NCBI GenBank assembly: GCA_963724645.1
Contig: CAVRVJ010000005.1
Location: 372,001 to 436,000 of the forward strand
Source of the DNA: CAVXSP01 sp963724645
GTDB lineage: Bacteria; Acidobacteriota; Vicinamibacteria; Vicinamibacterales; SCN-69-37
DNA length: 64,000 bases
Reading direction: 5' to 3'
Shown: positions 29,103 to 39,125 of the stretch, in pieces
Layout of the letters: each line of letters starts with the position of its first letter
Numbering within the stretch: position 1 is the stretch's first letter
The notes under the pieces: model-generated
What the model saw: the letters and a program-made list of their open reading frames with translations, nothing else
Database searches by the model: none
What the model was told of the DNA's origin: nothing
Program-made: the position numbers and the translations under genes

Positions 29103-29848
29103 AGGCCGACGACAGATAGCCGTACGCGAGCACCAGCAGCGTGAAGCGCGGCGACGCGTAGATGCTGGCCACGAGGACGCTGAACACCAGCAGCGGCGTA
29201 TAGGACGGGCCCCAACCAAAGTTGATGGTCTTGAAACTCCGGAAGCGGATCGTGCTCACCATCAACGCCGCGGGAACGAGCATGACCAGAACAGCGGCGA
29301 GCGCCTGCCATGGCGCGGGCTCGCTGAAGATCAGCCGCAGGTCGACGGGCTGGGTCAACGGAAATGGCCACGCGAACACCGTTGCCGCTGCCACCCCGGC
29401 CGCTGGCGGACTGGGCATGCCGACGAAGTACCGCTTGTCGGTGGGCGTCGTCGACTGGATGTTGAATCTTGCGAGCCGCATGGCGGCCGCGCTCACATAG
29501 ATGAATCCCGCCGCCCATCCGACTCGTCCGAGCTCCGAGAGGCCCCATGCGAATGTCAGGACCGCGGGCGCCAGACCGAAGGAGATGACGTCGGCGAGCG
29601 AATCGAGCTCCAGCCCGAAGGCGCTGGCCGTGCCGGTCATCCGCGCGATGCGTCCGTCGAGCATGTCGAGCAGGATCGCGATCCCGATGAACGGTGCGGC
29701 GGTCTCGAGCTCGCCCGCGCATCGCGTGGACGACGCAGGCATAGCCGCAGAACATGTTGCCGACGGTGAAGATGCTGGGCAGCAGGTAGATGCCACGCCG
29801 GAACTCGCGGCTCGACGTCCGGCGCGCGGGACGAAACGGCTCGAGCAT
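29041..29848 (-). CDS. pssA: CDP-diacylglycerol-serine O-phosphatidyltransferase (frameshifted)
   Basis: The enzyme makes phosphatidylserine from CDP-diacylglycerol and serine. The N-terminus (GIYLLPSIFTVGNMFCGYAC) is in one frame and the rest in another, with a break near 29700. The CDP-alcohol phosphotransferase motif is complete: DG-x2-AR-x8-G-x3-D-x3-D in DMLDGRIARMTG and GLELDSLADV. About six membrane helices follow, ending LLVLAYGYLSSAFIGLAW. It directly follows psd with no gap. Its 3' end overlaps the convergent kinase gene by 62 bases. Confidence 0.92.
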
Positions 29849-30481
29849 TTATCCCTCAGCCGCGAGGCGGGCGATGATCGTTTCGCCGCCGCGCACCTTT
29901 TGGCGGGCCAGGACCGCAAGCGCGGCGCTCATCGGCACGAAGACGTCCATCCGCGATCCGAACTTCATCAGGCCCAGCCGGCCGCCGGCCGGTACGACGT
30001 CACCGGGGGTGAGCCGGCAGACCACGCGACGGGCAAGGACGCCGACCACCTGCCGGGCGACCACCGTTTGACCGTCATGATCGAACCATATCTCGGATTG
30101 CTCGTTCTCGTGCGCATCGGCGCGGTAGGCCGGCCGGAACGTCCCCCGGCGATACTCGACCCTCGTGACACGCCCGGATACGGGCGCGCGGTTGATGTGC
30201 ACGTCGAGCGGCGACAGAAAAATCGTGACTTGTTGCCATGCGCCGGGCGGCGTTCGGCCGCGGACGCCAATTCCCGCAAAAACGACGGTGCCATCTGCCG
30301 GGGACAGCACCAGATTCGGGCCCAGCGGCGGCGTCCGTTCCGGGTCCCGAAAGAAGAGCGCAATCGCGAGCGGAAGGACGAGCAGCGCCAGGCCCGCAGC
30401 CGGCGCGCGCGTCGCAAACATGATCGCGGCCGGCACGGCCGCCACGGCAACAAAGGGCAGACCGGCGCGGTCAATGGACAA
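29849..30481 (-). CDS. psd: Phosphatidylserine decarboxylase, short form
   Basis: The 210-residue proenzyme has two N-terminal membrane segments and then the decarboxylase domain: ALFFRDPERTPPL, VLSPADGTVVFAG, VTIFLSPLDVHINRAPVSG and the C-terminal LGLMKFGSRMDVFVP. The GS within FGSRMD is the self-cleavage site that makes the pyruvoyl cofactor. This is the compact (about 210-residue) form, unlike the longer Escherichia coli enzyme. It acts right after PssA to give phosphatidylethanolamine, and the two genes abut. Confidence 0.95.
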   Translation of the reverse strand: MSIDRAGLPFVAVAAVPAAIMFATRAPAAGLALLVLPLAIALFFRDPERTPPLGPNLVLSPADGTVVFAGIGVRGRTPPGAWQQVTIFLSPLDVHINRAPVSGRVTRVEYRRGTFRPAYRADAHENEQSEIWFDHDGQTVVARQVVGVLARRVVCRLTPGDVVPAGGRLGLMKFGSRMDVFVPMSAALAVLARQKVRGGETIIARLAAEG

Positions 30482-30541
30482 GGAGACCCTTCGCGGGCTT
30501 CGCGGCCCTTCCTGGTTCAGAGGGAAATGGTACGCGGGCGC

Positions 30542-30790
30542 TCAGTGCGGCGTTGTGCTGCGCCGCCCACGCTTCATCGCTTCGATGCGATCTTTGAGCG
30601 CAAGCTTCTGCTTCTTCAGTGAGATTTCCTCGTATTGCTGCTGGTCGGTCAGGTGGGCGGAGCTGGAAAGTTGGCGGATGCGTTCGTCGAGCAGGTGATG
30701 CTCCGTAACCAGTTGGTGCAGCGCGTCGTCGGTTCGGAGCAGCACGTCTTTCACGTCGAGTGTCTTGTCCGGGACCTGAGCATCGGCCAT
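30542..30790 (-). CDS. YdcH/DUF465-like small coiled-coil protein
   Basis: This 82-residue protein contains the YdcH-like helical hairpin: LHQLVTEHHLLDERIRQLSS, then QYEEISLKKQKLALKDRIEA. The family is small, alpha-helical and cytoplasmic, with no established function. A ribosome-binding sequence (GGAGG) lies shortly before the ATG. It sits between rimI and psd on the same strand. Confidence 0.85.
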   Translation of the reverse strand: MADAQVPDKTLDVKDVLLRTDDALHQLVTEHHLLDERIRQLSSSAHLTDQQQYEEISLKKQKLALKDRIEAMKRGRRSTTPH

Positions 30791-30864
30791 GCCCCGCCTC
30801 CTTTGTGAGTTAGCTCGCCAATTCGAGATTCAAGGCGCAACATTGGGAAGGTTTCGACCGAACC

Positions 30865-31353
30865 CTAACACAAGCGTTCGGGCCGAGCAAGGGATCGATT
30901 CCACAAGATGAGGGCGTCTTCACGCGGCTCCTGGTAATAGTCACGCCGCACGCCTTCCACGAGGAAGCCAAGGCGCTCGTACAGCATGCGCGCCGCGTTG
31001 TTCGACTGCCGGACCTCGAGCGTCGCGCTCCGCGCACCGGCGCGCACGGCATCGCGGAAGACCTCCGCCAGCAGGCGCCGCGCCAGTCCACGCCGCCGCC
31101 ACGGAACGTCGACCGCCAGACTGTTGATGTGCAGCTCGTCGAACACCATCCAGCATGCGCAATAGCCCACGAGCGTTCCGCCGGGTGACCGCATCAGATA
31201 CAGCCGGGCGACGTCCGTATTTTTCAATTCCCACTGCAGTGCCTCCGCGCTCCACGTGTTCGTGAAGGCGCGGCGCTGGAGCGCCTCGACCTCGGTGAGG
31301 TCGTCCTGGGCGGACGCCCGGACGATCGCGAAATCCAGATCGGGAGACGTCAC
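30865..31353 (-). CDS. rimI: Ribosomal protein S18-alanine N-acetyltransferase RimI-like
   Basis: From a GTG start at 31353 the protein has 162 residues with a GNAT fold. ELHINSLAVDVPWRRRGLAR is the acetyl-CoA-binding signature, followed by ATLEVRQSNNAARMLYERLG and FLVEGVRRDYYQEPREDALI, the C-terminal pattern typical of RimI. The start overlaps the tsaB stop by four bases (GTGA). tsaB-rimI is a widespread gene pair. The frame is open further upstream but only as a shadow of tsaB. Confidence 0.9.
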   Translation of the reverse strand: MTSPDLDFAIVRASAQDDLTEVEALQRRAFTNTWSAEALQWELKNTDVARLYLMRSPGGTLVGYCACWMVFDELHINSLAVDVPWRRRGLARRLLAEVFRDAVRAGARSATLEVRQSNNAARMLYERLGFLVEGVRRDYYQEPREDALILWNRSLARPERLC

Positions 31354-32069
31354 GGGCGCGCCAGGTCGGCCCGTTCGCGCGCCAACACTGCGTCGGGGCG
31401 ACGGATGTACAGCGGCCGCAGCGCGTGCGGCGCGGTTGCCTGCTCCGTACGGCGTGCTGCCATTCGCGCGGCCGTGGCGGCGAGTGGCGTCGCGCCCTCC
31501 TCGATCCGCAGACCAACCGCCGAGAGAGTGGCCGCGTGCCGCGCCACGCCGAGCCCGACCACCACAGCGGACGGATCGATCCTCCCCGCCTTCACCAGCC
31601 CGGCCAGATCGTCCGGCGATCCCACACTCGGCTCGATGAGCGGCGTCGCGCGTTCGATCGGCTCGTTGAGGTTCATGATCCAGGCCGCGAAGAAGATGTC
31701 GCCACGCTGGCCGTCGAGGCACGACACAGCGATCGTGGAGGGTCCAGAGGCCTGCTGCAGTCTCCACCCCTCCGCCATCGCCTCGAGCGTCGGAACCGCG
31801 ACCACGCGGCGTCCGGCGGCCAGCGCGAGACCCTGCACCGCCGCCACGCCGACGCGCAACCCTGTGAATGAGCCCGGCCCCGCCACGACGGCCAGGAGAT
31901 CGACGTCGCGCAGCGACAACTGCTGCTCTTCGATGAGCGCGAGCAGTTCACACGGCAGGCGCTCGCCGTGCGTGCGTGCGGCGTCGCCGACACGCGCGTG
32001 GCACGTGTCGCCGATCAACAGCGCGACACTGCCCTGCCGCGTCGCGGTCTCGAGCGCCAGAACCACCAT
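31350..32069 (-). CDS. tsaB: tRNA threonylcarbamoyladenosine synthesis protein TsaB
   Basis: The start at 32069 gives 239 residues beginning MVVLALETATRQGSVALLIG, the ASKHA-fold entry typical of TsaB. ERLPCELLALIEEQQLSLRD, VDLLAVVAGPGSFTGLRVGV and VQGLALAAGRRVVAVPTLEA are the conserved blocks; GPGSFTGLRVG is diagnostic. TsaB scaffolds TsaD and TsaE in adding t6A to tRNAs that read ANN codons. It is divergent from mutS; the two starts are about 50 bases apart. Confidence 0.95.
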   Translation of the reverse strand: MVVLALETATRQGSVALLIGDTCHARVGDAARTHGERLPCELLALIEEQQLSLRDVDLLAVVAGPGSFTGLRVGVAAVQGLALAAGRRVVAVPTLEAMAEGWRLQQASGPSTIAVSCLDGQRGDIFFAAWIMNLNEPIERATPLIEPSVGSPDDLAGLVKAGRIDPSAVVVGLGVARHAATLSAVGLRIEEGATPLAATAARMAARRTEQATAPHALRPLYIRRPDAVLARERADLARP

Positions 32070-32122
32070 GGGCGCAATGTTATACTCCGCTTTCATCTCG
32101 GCACTCCGATGTTCCGCTCGTT

Positions 32123-34771
32123 GTGAACTCGTCTTCTTCCCCTCCAACGTCGTCTCCTTCGGTCACGCCCGCGATGCGCCAGTACCTCGACGTCAAGCGG
32201 CAGCACCGCGACGCCATCGTGTTCTTTCGCATGGGCGACTTCTACGAGATGTTCTACGAAGACGCCCTGACCGCCTCTCGCGTGCTCGAGTTGACGCTCA
32301 CCTCCCGTGCGAAAGAGACGACGGGTGCCTCCATTCCGATGTGCGGCGTGCCTTTTCACGCCGTGGACGGCTACCTCGGCCGGCTGGTGCGCAAGGGCTA
32401 CCGTGTCGCCATCTGTGACCAGGTGGAAGATGCCCGGAAGGCCAAAGGGCTCGTCAAACGCGAGGTCACGCGCGTCGTCTCGCCCGGCACGTTCTCCGAC
32501 GCCTCGTACCTGGAGGCGCGGGAGCCCGCTTTTCTCGCGGCCGTGTGCCGCGCCGGCCTCGCGTCGGCGGGGTACGGGTTGGCATTTCTGGACGTGTCCA
32601 CCGGCGAGTTCTGCGCCGCAGAGTTCGCTGGTCCGGACGCTGCGGCGGCATTGGCCGCCGAACTGGCCGTGCTGCGTCCGAAAGAGCTCCTGGTGTCGGA
32701 CGCCGACGACCCCGCGGCGATCCTGCCGGCGGCTGGCCCGGATTCGCCGCGCCTCACGCGCGTCGAGGAGTGGACGTTCGAACCGGCTCGCGCGCGCGCG
32801 ACGCTCCTCGAGCAATTCCATACGGCGTCGCTCGGCGCGCTACGGCCTCGAGGCGGCGCCTTCAGCGCTCTCGGCCGCCGGGGCGATCGTCTCGTATCTC
32901 CGCGAGACGCAGGGGCGTGAACTCGCGCACGTGCGCGACATTTCGCTGCGTGTGTCCGCCGACGCGCTGATCGTGGATCCCGTCACGCTTCGCCATCTCG
33001 GGCTCGTCGAGGGGCCGGACGGCGGACGCGATGGCTCGGTGCTGAGTGAGTTGGATCGGACCGTCACGTCAATGGGCGCCCGGCTGATGCGCGCCTGGAT
33101 CGTGCGCCCCTCATCGCGCTGGCGCGAATCCAGGATCGGCTCGATGCCGTGGAGGATCTGGCGTTCCGGCCGACCGACCGCGCCAGGCTGCGCGACCTGC
33201 TGAAAGGCATGCACGATCTCGAGCGCCTGATTTCGCGAGTATCGCTCGGCACCGCGGGGCCCCGCGATCTCGTGTCGCTTGGCCACTCCCTGGGCCTGCT
33301 GCCACGGCTGCTCACCCTCGTCTCGGACTTGCAGGCGCCACTCATTCGCAGTCTCACCGCTGAAATCGATCCCCTCGCGGACGTGCGCGAGGCGATCGAG
33401 ACCACGGTCGTGGACGAGCCGCCGGCGGTCGCGCGCGACGGCGGAGTCATTCGCGATGGGGTCGACGCCGAACTGGATGGCCTGCGATCGATCAGCCGCG
33501 GCGGCAAGACATCGATCGCCGCCATGGAGGATGGCGAACGCTCGCGCACCGGCATTCAGTCGCTGAAGATCCGCTACAACCGCGTCTTCGGGTACTACAT
33601 CGAGATCTCCAAGAGCCACCTCGCCAGCGTGCCGTCCGACTACGTCCGCAAGCAGACGATCGCGGGCGGCGAGCGATACATCACGCCCGCGCTCAAGGAG
33701 TACGAGGACAAGGTGATCGGCGCCGATGAACGGATTGCCTCGCGGGAGCTCGAGATCTTCGAGCTGCTCCGGATCCGCATCAGCGCCGAGGCGCCGCGCG
33801 TGCTCGACACCGCACGGGCCGTCGCCGCACTCGACGCCCTGGCCGCCCTGGCCGAAACCGCCTCGGTCTCGAACTACACCAAGCCGCAGGTTCACGAAGG
33901 GGACGAGTTTGCCGCAGCCGATGCACGCCATCCCGTCGTCGAGCGGCGCGTCACGGCTGCGTTCGTCCCGAACGATGTGCTCTTGAACGCGGCCGATCGT
34001 CAGTTGATGATCCTCACCGGTCCGAACATGGGCGGCAAGTCGACCTACCTCAGGCAGACCGCGCTGCTCGGCATCCTCGCGCAGATGGGCTCATTCGTGC
34101 CCGCCCGCACGGCCAAGCTCGCCCTCGTGGATCGAATCTTTGCGAGAGTGGGCGCGTCGGACAACATCACCCGCGGACAGTCGACGTTCATGGTCGAGAT
34201 GCAGGAGACGGCGACCATCCTCCACGCCGCGACGTCGCGCAGCCTGGTCATCCTCGACGAGATCGGCCGCGGCACCGCGACGTTTGACGGTCTCAGCCTG
34301 GCGTGGGCCGTCGCCGAGCATCTCGCCTCGAATGATCGCGCGCGACCGAAGACGATCTTCGCCACGCACTACCACGAGCTGACCGATCTGGCCGATGCCC
34401 TTCCCGGCGTCGTCAACTGCCACACGGCGGCCCGCGAGTACAAAGATGACATCGTCTTTCTGCACAAGATCATCGCGGGGCGCTCGGATCGCAGCTATGG
34501 CATTCACGTGGCCAGACTGGCAGGGCTGCCGCCTGGAGTCGTGCGCCGGGCGACGGAGATTCTGCGCTCGCTCGAGCAAGACGAGCTGCAGCGCGGCGGC
34601 CGGCCGAGTCTCAGCGGCAGCGGCGCGCCGGCCCAGCGCCAGCTCGGACTCTTCCAGCCCGCCGCCGACACGCATCCGGTGGTCGAGCGCCTGCGCACGA
34701 TCGATGTCGATCGCCTCACGCCGATCGATGCGCTCAATCTCGTCGCGGACTTGAAGCGCGACGCGGAGTAA
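32123..34771 (+). CDS. mutS: DNA mismatch repair protein MutS (two compensating frameshifts)
   Basis: MutS recognises mismatches. The N-terminal domain has the mismatch-contacting phenylalanine-glutamate pair in FFRMGDFYEMFYEDA. The ATPase has Walker A LTGPNMGGKSTYLRQ, the ARVGASDNITRGQSTFMVEM block, Walker B LVILDEIGRGTATFDG and the TIFATHYHELTDL switch. Breaks lie near 32850 and 33120 and cancel, so the total span is a multiple of three (about 880 residues, normal). The start is either GTG 32123 or ATG 32174. The last region (RLTPIDALNLVADLKRD) is the dimerisation tail. Confidence 0.94.
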
Positions 34772-34810
34772 GCCTTCTGGATTTGCAAAGTTCAGTACAA
34801 TGCCGGTCCG

Positions 34811-35542
34811 ATGAGCCGTCGCAAGTCGCGATTCCTTCGCAAGCCCGTTGAACCGTTCGCCGTCACGGCGGGTCTGTCGGCTGACGATCTGTTGACTCGC
34901 ATGGAACGGATTTCGTTCCAGGGTCGCAATGTGGCCACCGCCCGGCGTATCTGGGAAAAGATGCTCGCGAGCGACGCCACCATCTTCATGGGGATCGCCG
35001 GCGCGCTCTCGGCCGGCGGCATGCGTCTCATCATCGCGCACCTCATCGAGCACCGCCACATCGACTGTCTGGTCTCGACGGGTGCGAATGCTACGACGAT
35101 CTGCACGAGACGAGAGGGCGCCGGCACTTCATCGGATCGCCGACGTTGGACGACGCGGCGCTGGCCGCCGAACGGATCGACCGCGTGTACGACACCCTGA
35201 CGAGCGAGGATGAATTCTGCCGCAACGACGAGTGGATCGCCGCGGACAAAGTGTCCGGGCACAGATACGCCCTCCAGATCGTCACCGACGTCCCCCATTT
35301 CGGCGGCGCCAGCGGCTCCAGCCTCGAGGAGGCCCAGAGCTGGGGCAAGCTCTCGAATCGAGTCTGAAAGGGTGACCGTGCAGAGCGACGTAACACTGGC
35401 CCTCCCGTTGCTTGTGACGGCGCTTGAAACCAGCGGCAAGGAGCTGCTCGCCAGGCGCAAGCGCCCTCACTTCGATGCTTCGGGCCGCCTCTTGATCCTC
35501 GACGGCCAGGCCTTGCCCGACAACCGCTACCAGGAGTCGTGA
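34811..35542 (+). CDS. Deoxyhypusine synthase-like protein, internally shortened and frameshifted
   Basis: The N-terminal part reads FMGIAGALSAGGMRLIIAHL and the C-terminal part HRYALQIVTDVPHFGGASGS followed by LEEAQSWGKLS. The lysine in SWGK matches the active-site lysine of deoxyhypusine synthases, and STGAN is the NAD-site motif. Breaks lie near 35095 and 35365. After joining, only about 243 residues result, against roughly 300-370 in the family, and I cannot find the central block between the DEFCRND and HRYALQ segments. So an internal deletion is likely. Bacterial homologues act in polyamine metabolism rather than on eIF5A. It overlaps the agmatinase start by one base. Confidence 0.72.
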
Positions 35543-36558
35543 TGGCGAGACGACGACGGGGCGCGAAGCGGCAGCCGAGAGGCCCCCGCCCCTCGGCACA
35601 CTCGGGCCGCCTCGAGCGAGTCGAAGCGCGCGAGCGAACGCGCAGTGCGGGCCGCGCGGATGAGCTCCCCCGAATCGATTACGAACATCCCCAACCGTTT
35701 CAATTCGGCGGTGCTCTGTCCGACGCGCCCGCGTTCGAGGAGTCCGCAGCCGTCATCCTTCCGGTGCCATTCGACCGGACGACGTCGTACGTTCCTGGCA
35801 CGCGCCACGGGCCGCGCGAACTGCTTATCGCCTCCGCCCAGGTGGAACTATGGGACGAGGAGCTGGGCGTTGACGTGCACGGGCGTGGCATGGTGACGCT
35901 GCCGGAGCTCGACCTGTCGTGCGCGTCGATGCAGGCCGCGATGGCCGAGATCGGCCGCGTCAGCGGCGAGCTGCTCGATCGGCGTAAGTTTCTGGTGACA
36001 CTCGGAGGCGAGCACTCGATTACGTCGCCCATCGTCGCGGCTGCCGTGGCGCGGCACGGACATCTCAGCGTCTTGCAGATCGACGCCCATGCCGATTTGC
36101 GGGACACGTATCAGTCCGAAAAGTACAGTCACGCCTGCGCGATGCGCCGCACGATCGACTTCGCGCCGCTCGTGCAAGTGGGCATTCGCAACATTTCGGC
36201 CGAAGAGGTCGCGGCCCTGCCGGCCCTCACGACGACGATCTTCTATGACTGGAACATGCGCGACGACCCGCGATGGATCGAGCGCGCCGTCGACGCGCTC
36301 TCTGAGACGGTCTACATCACCATCGACCTGGACGGTCTCGATCCTGCGACGATGCCCGCGGTCGGCACGCCGGAGCCGGGCGGACTCACGTGGCGAGAGC
36401 TGGTGACGCTGCTGCGCCGTACGTTCTCGAGGAAAAAGGTTATCGCCGCCGATGTCGTCGAGCTCTGCCCGATCCCGGGCCTGGTGTCGCCGAACTTCAT
36501 CGCGGCGAAACTGGTCTACAAGCTGCTGACGTACAAGTTCGGCCTGGGCAGCCCCTGA
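35542..36558 (+). CDS. speB: Agmatinase/arginase-family ureohydrolase
   Basis: The 338-residue enzyme has all the binuclear manganese ligand motifs: TLGGEHSITSPI, QIDAHADLRDTY, YSHACAMRR and the C-terminal TIDLDGLDPATMPAVGTPEP. Agmatinase hydrolyses agmatine to putrescine and urea; VGTPEPGGL is closer to agmatinases than to arginases, though arginase is not excluded. An arginine-rich extension of about 45 residues precedes the catalytic domain. The ATG at 35542 overlaps the stop of the deoxyhypusine-synthase-like gene, which points to a polyamine operon. Confidence 0.9.
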   Translation: MARRRRGAKRQPRGPRPSAHSGRLERVEARERTRSAGRADELPRIDYEHPQPFQFGGALSDAPAFEESAAVILPVPFDRTTSYVPGTRHGPRELLIASAQVELWDEELGVDVHGRGMVTLPELDLSCASMQAAMAEIGRVSGELLDRRKFLVTLGGEHSITSPIVAAAVARHGHLSVLQIDAHADLRDTYQSEKYSHACAMRRTIDFAPLVQVGIRNISAEEVAALPALTTTIFYDWNMRDDPRWIERAVDALSETVYITIDLDGLDPATMPAVGTPEPGGLTWRELVTLLRRTFSRKKVIAADVVELCPIPGLVSPNFIAAKLVYKLLTYKFGLGSP

Positions 36559-36582
36559 GGGTCGTTCCCGCCCCGGTACCGT

Positions 36583-37305
36583 TCATCCGAGGAGCGTGAT
36601 CTGCTGGCGCGCCTCGGCGACGTAATTGGAGCTCGGGAACTCGTCGACAACGCGTTTGAATGTCGCGCGGGCTTCGCTGGTCTTGCCGGCCTTCGCATAG
36701 GTACGGGCGAGCTGCACGAGCACGCCGTCCACCGGAAGCACGCCATCGCGCTGGGCGGCCAGGTCGGTGTATTCCTTGATCGCGCGGTCGTACTGCCCTT
36801 CACTCGCCAGCGTCTCGGCCAATCCCATGTGCGCGGCGGACGCGTAGATGGACGACCCGCCACGCGCGATCACGTCCTGATACGCCTTCTCCGCCTCAGC
36901 CAGCCGGCCGAGCCCGAAAAGCGCGCCAGCCGCCTGATAGGCCGCCGCGATGCCGTCGGAGGTCGACGGGTACGCGTTGGCCACCTGCTGAAACGCCTGC
37001 AGCGCCGCTTCCTGCCTGGCCTTCGGCGTCGCGAAGGTGCCGGGCGCCTGCGTGGCCCCAGGCACGGTGGGCGCCGGCGCGATCTGCGACTCGGTCACGG
37101 CCATCGCCGCAGCGAATAACGCACCTGACTGATCGCGCGCGTGTTTGCGCCACAAGTAGTAGCCCGTCCCGGCACCGATCGCGATCACGGCGATCACGAC
37201 GACCATCACGGCGCGGTCCCGCTGCTCCCGCACAGTGGTCGTCACCCTCGCCACCGTGGCCGCGAAATCGTTCTGCTTCAGTTGATGACGCTGTTGCGCT
37301 TTCAT
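36583..37305 (-). CDS. TPR-repeat membrane protein, YfgM-like
   Basis: The 240-residue protein has an N-terminal cytoplasmic segment, one membrane span (AVMVVVIAVIAIGAGTGYYL, residues about 33-52) and a periplasmic part made of TPR repeats: EAALQAFQQVANAYPSTSDG, GRLAEAEKAYQDVIARGGSS, GQYDRAIKEYTDLAAQRDGV and GKTSEARATFKRVVDEFPSS. The layout matches YfgM, a SecYEG-associated chaperone partner, but TPR proteins are easily confused, so the role is tentative. Confidence 0.75.
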   Translation of the reverse strand: MKAQQRHQLKQNDFAATVARVTTTVREQRDRAVMVVVIAVIAIGAGTGYYLWRKHARDQSGALFAAAMAVTESQIAPAPTVPGATQAPGTFATPKARQEAALQAFQQVANAYPSTSDGIAAAYQAAGALFGLGRLAEAEKAYQDVIARGGSSIYASAAHMGLAETLASEGQYDRAIKEYTDLAAQRDGVLPVDGVLVQLARTYAKAGKTSEARATFKRVVDEFPSSNYVAEARQQITLLG

Positions 37306-37393
37306 TTCACGATCCTGATGACCACCAGCTTACATGATCGGCGCCGCAGCCGGGTCCTGTGGCCGGAAAGGAGGCGGCAACGGCAGACCGATC

Positions 37394-38335
37394 ATGCCAA
37401 GATACGGCGCAGTGCTCGAGCGGTCCGTTATCCAGGTTTCGGGTCTCACCAAACGCTACGGCGCGATGCGGGCGGTCGATGATGTGACGCTCGAAGTCTT
37501 CCACGGCGAGATTTTCGGTCTCATCGGACCAAATGGCGCGGGTAAGACCACGACGATGGAGTGCATCGAGGGGCTGCGCGTGCCGGATGCCGGCCACATC
37601 TCTGTGCTCGGCCTCAATCCATTCGGCGACTCCGCCGCCCTCCAGCGGCGGATCGGCGTGCAGTTGCAGGAGGCGCAGCTCCAGAAACGCATCAAGGTGC
37701 GGGAAGCCATCGCGCTCTGGTCGTCGCTCTACGGCAGGACGCAAGGGGACGGCTATCGTCTGCTCGAGCAGCTCGGCATCGCCGGCAAGACCAACGCCTG
37801 GTTCATGACGCTTTCGGGCGGCCAGAAGCAGCGCCTGTTCATCGCCCTCGCGCTCATCCACGATCCAGAGCTCGTCTTTCTCGATGAGTTGACGACGGGC
37901 CTTGACCCTCAGGCGCGCCGTGCGATCTGGGACCTCGTGCGCGGTATCCGCGATCGCGGCAAGACGGTCCTTCTCACGACGCATCTGATGGAGGAAGCGC
38001 AGCAGCTCTGCGATCGCGTCGCCATCATCGACCACGGTCGCATCGTTGACGTCGACTCACCTGATGGCCTCGTGCGGCGGCATTGTCCCGAGCGGACGAT
38101 AGCCATCGAAACGACGAACGAGCACGCGACGGAAGCGCTGGCCCGCGTAACCGGCGTGGAGAGCGCGGCGAGGGAGGGTGGTCACGTGATCGTGCTGGCA
38201 AAGTCGGTGAATGTCATGACCGGCATCATCAATTGCCTGGCGACCCAACGCATCGTGGTTACTGATGTCCGGACCGTCGTGCCGACGCTCGAGGATGTCT
38301 TCCTCAAGCTCACCGGCCATTCGGTGCGCCAATGA
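37394..38335 (+). CDS. ABC-2 type exporter, ATP-binding protein
   Basis: The ATPase has Walker A FGLIGPNGAGKTTTMECIEG, the Q-loop around RIGVQLQEAQLQ, signature MTLSGGQKQRLFIAL, Walker B PELVFLDELTTGLDPQARR and the histidine switch VLLTTHLMEEA. The D-loop LTTGLDP and C-terminal regulatory domain are like those of drug/antibiotic exporters (CcmA/DrrA type). The start at 37394 is preferred; an upstream ATG at 37334 adds 20 glycine/arginine-rich residues. It overlaps its permease by four bases (ATGA). Substrate unknown. Confidence 0.92.
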   Translation: MPRYGAVLERSVIQVSGLTKRYGAMRAVDDVTLEVFHGEIFGLIGPNGAGKTTTMECIEGLRVPDAGHISVLGLNPFGDSAALQRRIGVQLQEAQLQKRIKVREAIALWSSLYGRTQGDGYRLLEQLGIAGKTNAWFMTLSGGQKQRLFIALALIHDPELVFLDELTTGLDPQARRAIWDLVRGIRDRGKTVLLTTHLMEEAQQLCDRVAIIDHGRIVDVDSPDGLVRRHCPERTIAIETTNEHATEALARVTGVESAAREGGHVIVLAKSVNVMTGIINCLATQRIVVTDVRTVVPTLEDVFLKLTGHSVRQ

Positions 38336-39093
38336 ACGCGTTCAGGCCCGGCGACCTGCTTGCTCTGACGTGGCTGGAGATCAAGATCTTCGTGCGCGAG
38401 CCGCTTGGGTTGATCGGCGCCGTGGTCGTGCCGGTCGTCGTGTTCGTCCTGATCGGGCGGACGTTCGGCGGCGACATCGCCGGCGCCTCCGGGGGCCGGC
38501 GCGGCCTGGTCGGTCCGGACCTGGCGGCGTTCGCGGCGCTGCTGATCTCCATCAGCGCCGTGCTTTCGCTGGTGACGATCATCGCGATTTATCGCGAAGG
38601 CGGGATTCTGAAGCGGCTCCGGGCGACGCCGCTGCAACCGCTGACCATTCTCGCGGCGCACGTGCTCGTCAAGCTATTCTTCACGGTCGCCACGCTTCTG
38701 CTGATGCTGCTGCTGGGGAGGCGCTATCTCCCGGTTGACGTTCCAGTTCCATGGCTCGCTTTCGGTGCGGCGACACTCGTGAGCACATCGAGCATGCTCG
38801 CCGTGGGGTTCGTACTGGCGAGCGTCGCGCCGACGGCACGCTTCGCCCAGCCCATCGGCACCCTTGTGCTGTACCCGATGATTGGCATTTCCGGGTTGTT
38901 CGTGCCTATCGACAGGATGCCCGGTCTGATGCGGTTGCTCGCACACCTGACCCCGGCAAGCTACGCCGTGTCGCTGATGCGCGGTGCGTGGCGCGGCGAT
39001 TCCTGGCTGACGCACGGCGGCGATCTGCTGGGCCTGGCGGCCATCTTCGCGGCATGCACGGTGCTCGCCGTCCGCTTGTTCCGCTGGGAGTAG
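38332..39093 (+). CDS. ABC-2 type exporter, permease
   Basis: The 253-residue protein has six predicted membrane helices: LIGAVVVPVVVFVLIGRTF, LAAFAALLISISAVLSLVTI, LFFTVATLLLMLLLGRRYL, FGAATLVSTSSMLAVGFVLA, TLVLYPMIGISGLFVPIDRM and GLAAIFAACTVLAVRLFRWE. The ABC-2 signature region is RAHLTP-like LMRLLAHLTPASYAVSLMRG. It pairs with the ATPase upstream through an ATGA overlap. The EGGILKRLRATPLQPLTIL cytoplasmic loop is typical of ABC-2 coupling helices. Confidence 0.9.
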   Translation: MNAFRPGDLLALTWLEIKIFVREPLGLIGAVVVPVVVFVLIGRTFGGDIAGASGGRRGLVGPDLAAFAALLISISAVLSLVTIIAIYREGGILKRLRATPLQPLTILAAHVLVKLFFTVATLLLMLLLGRRYLPVDVPVPWLAFGAATLVSTSSMLAVGFVLASVAPTARFAQPIGTLVLYPMIGISGLFVPIDRMPGLMRLLAHLTPASYAVSLMRGAWRGDSWLTHGGDLLGLAAIFAACTVLAVRLFRWE

Positions 39094-39125
39094 ATCAGCG
39101 GGGTTCTGCTGCGCCCGAGGCTGGA

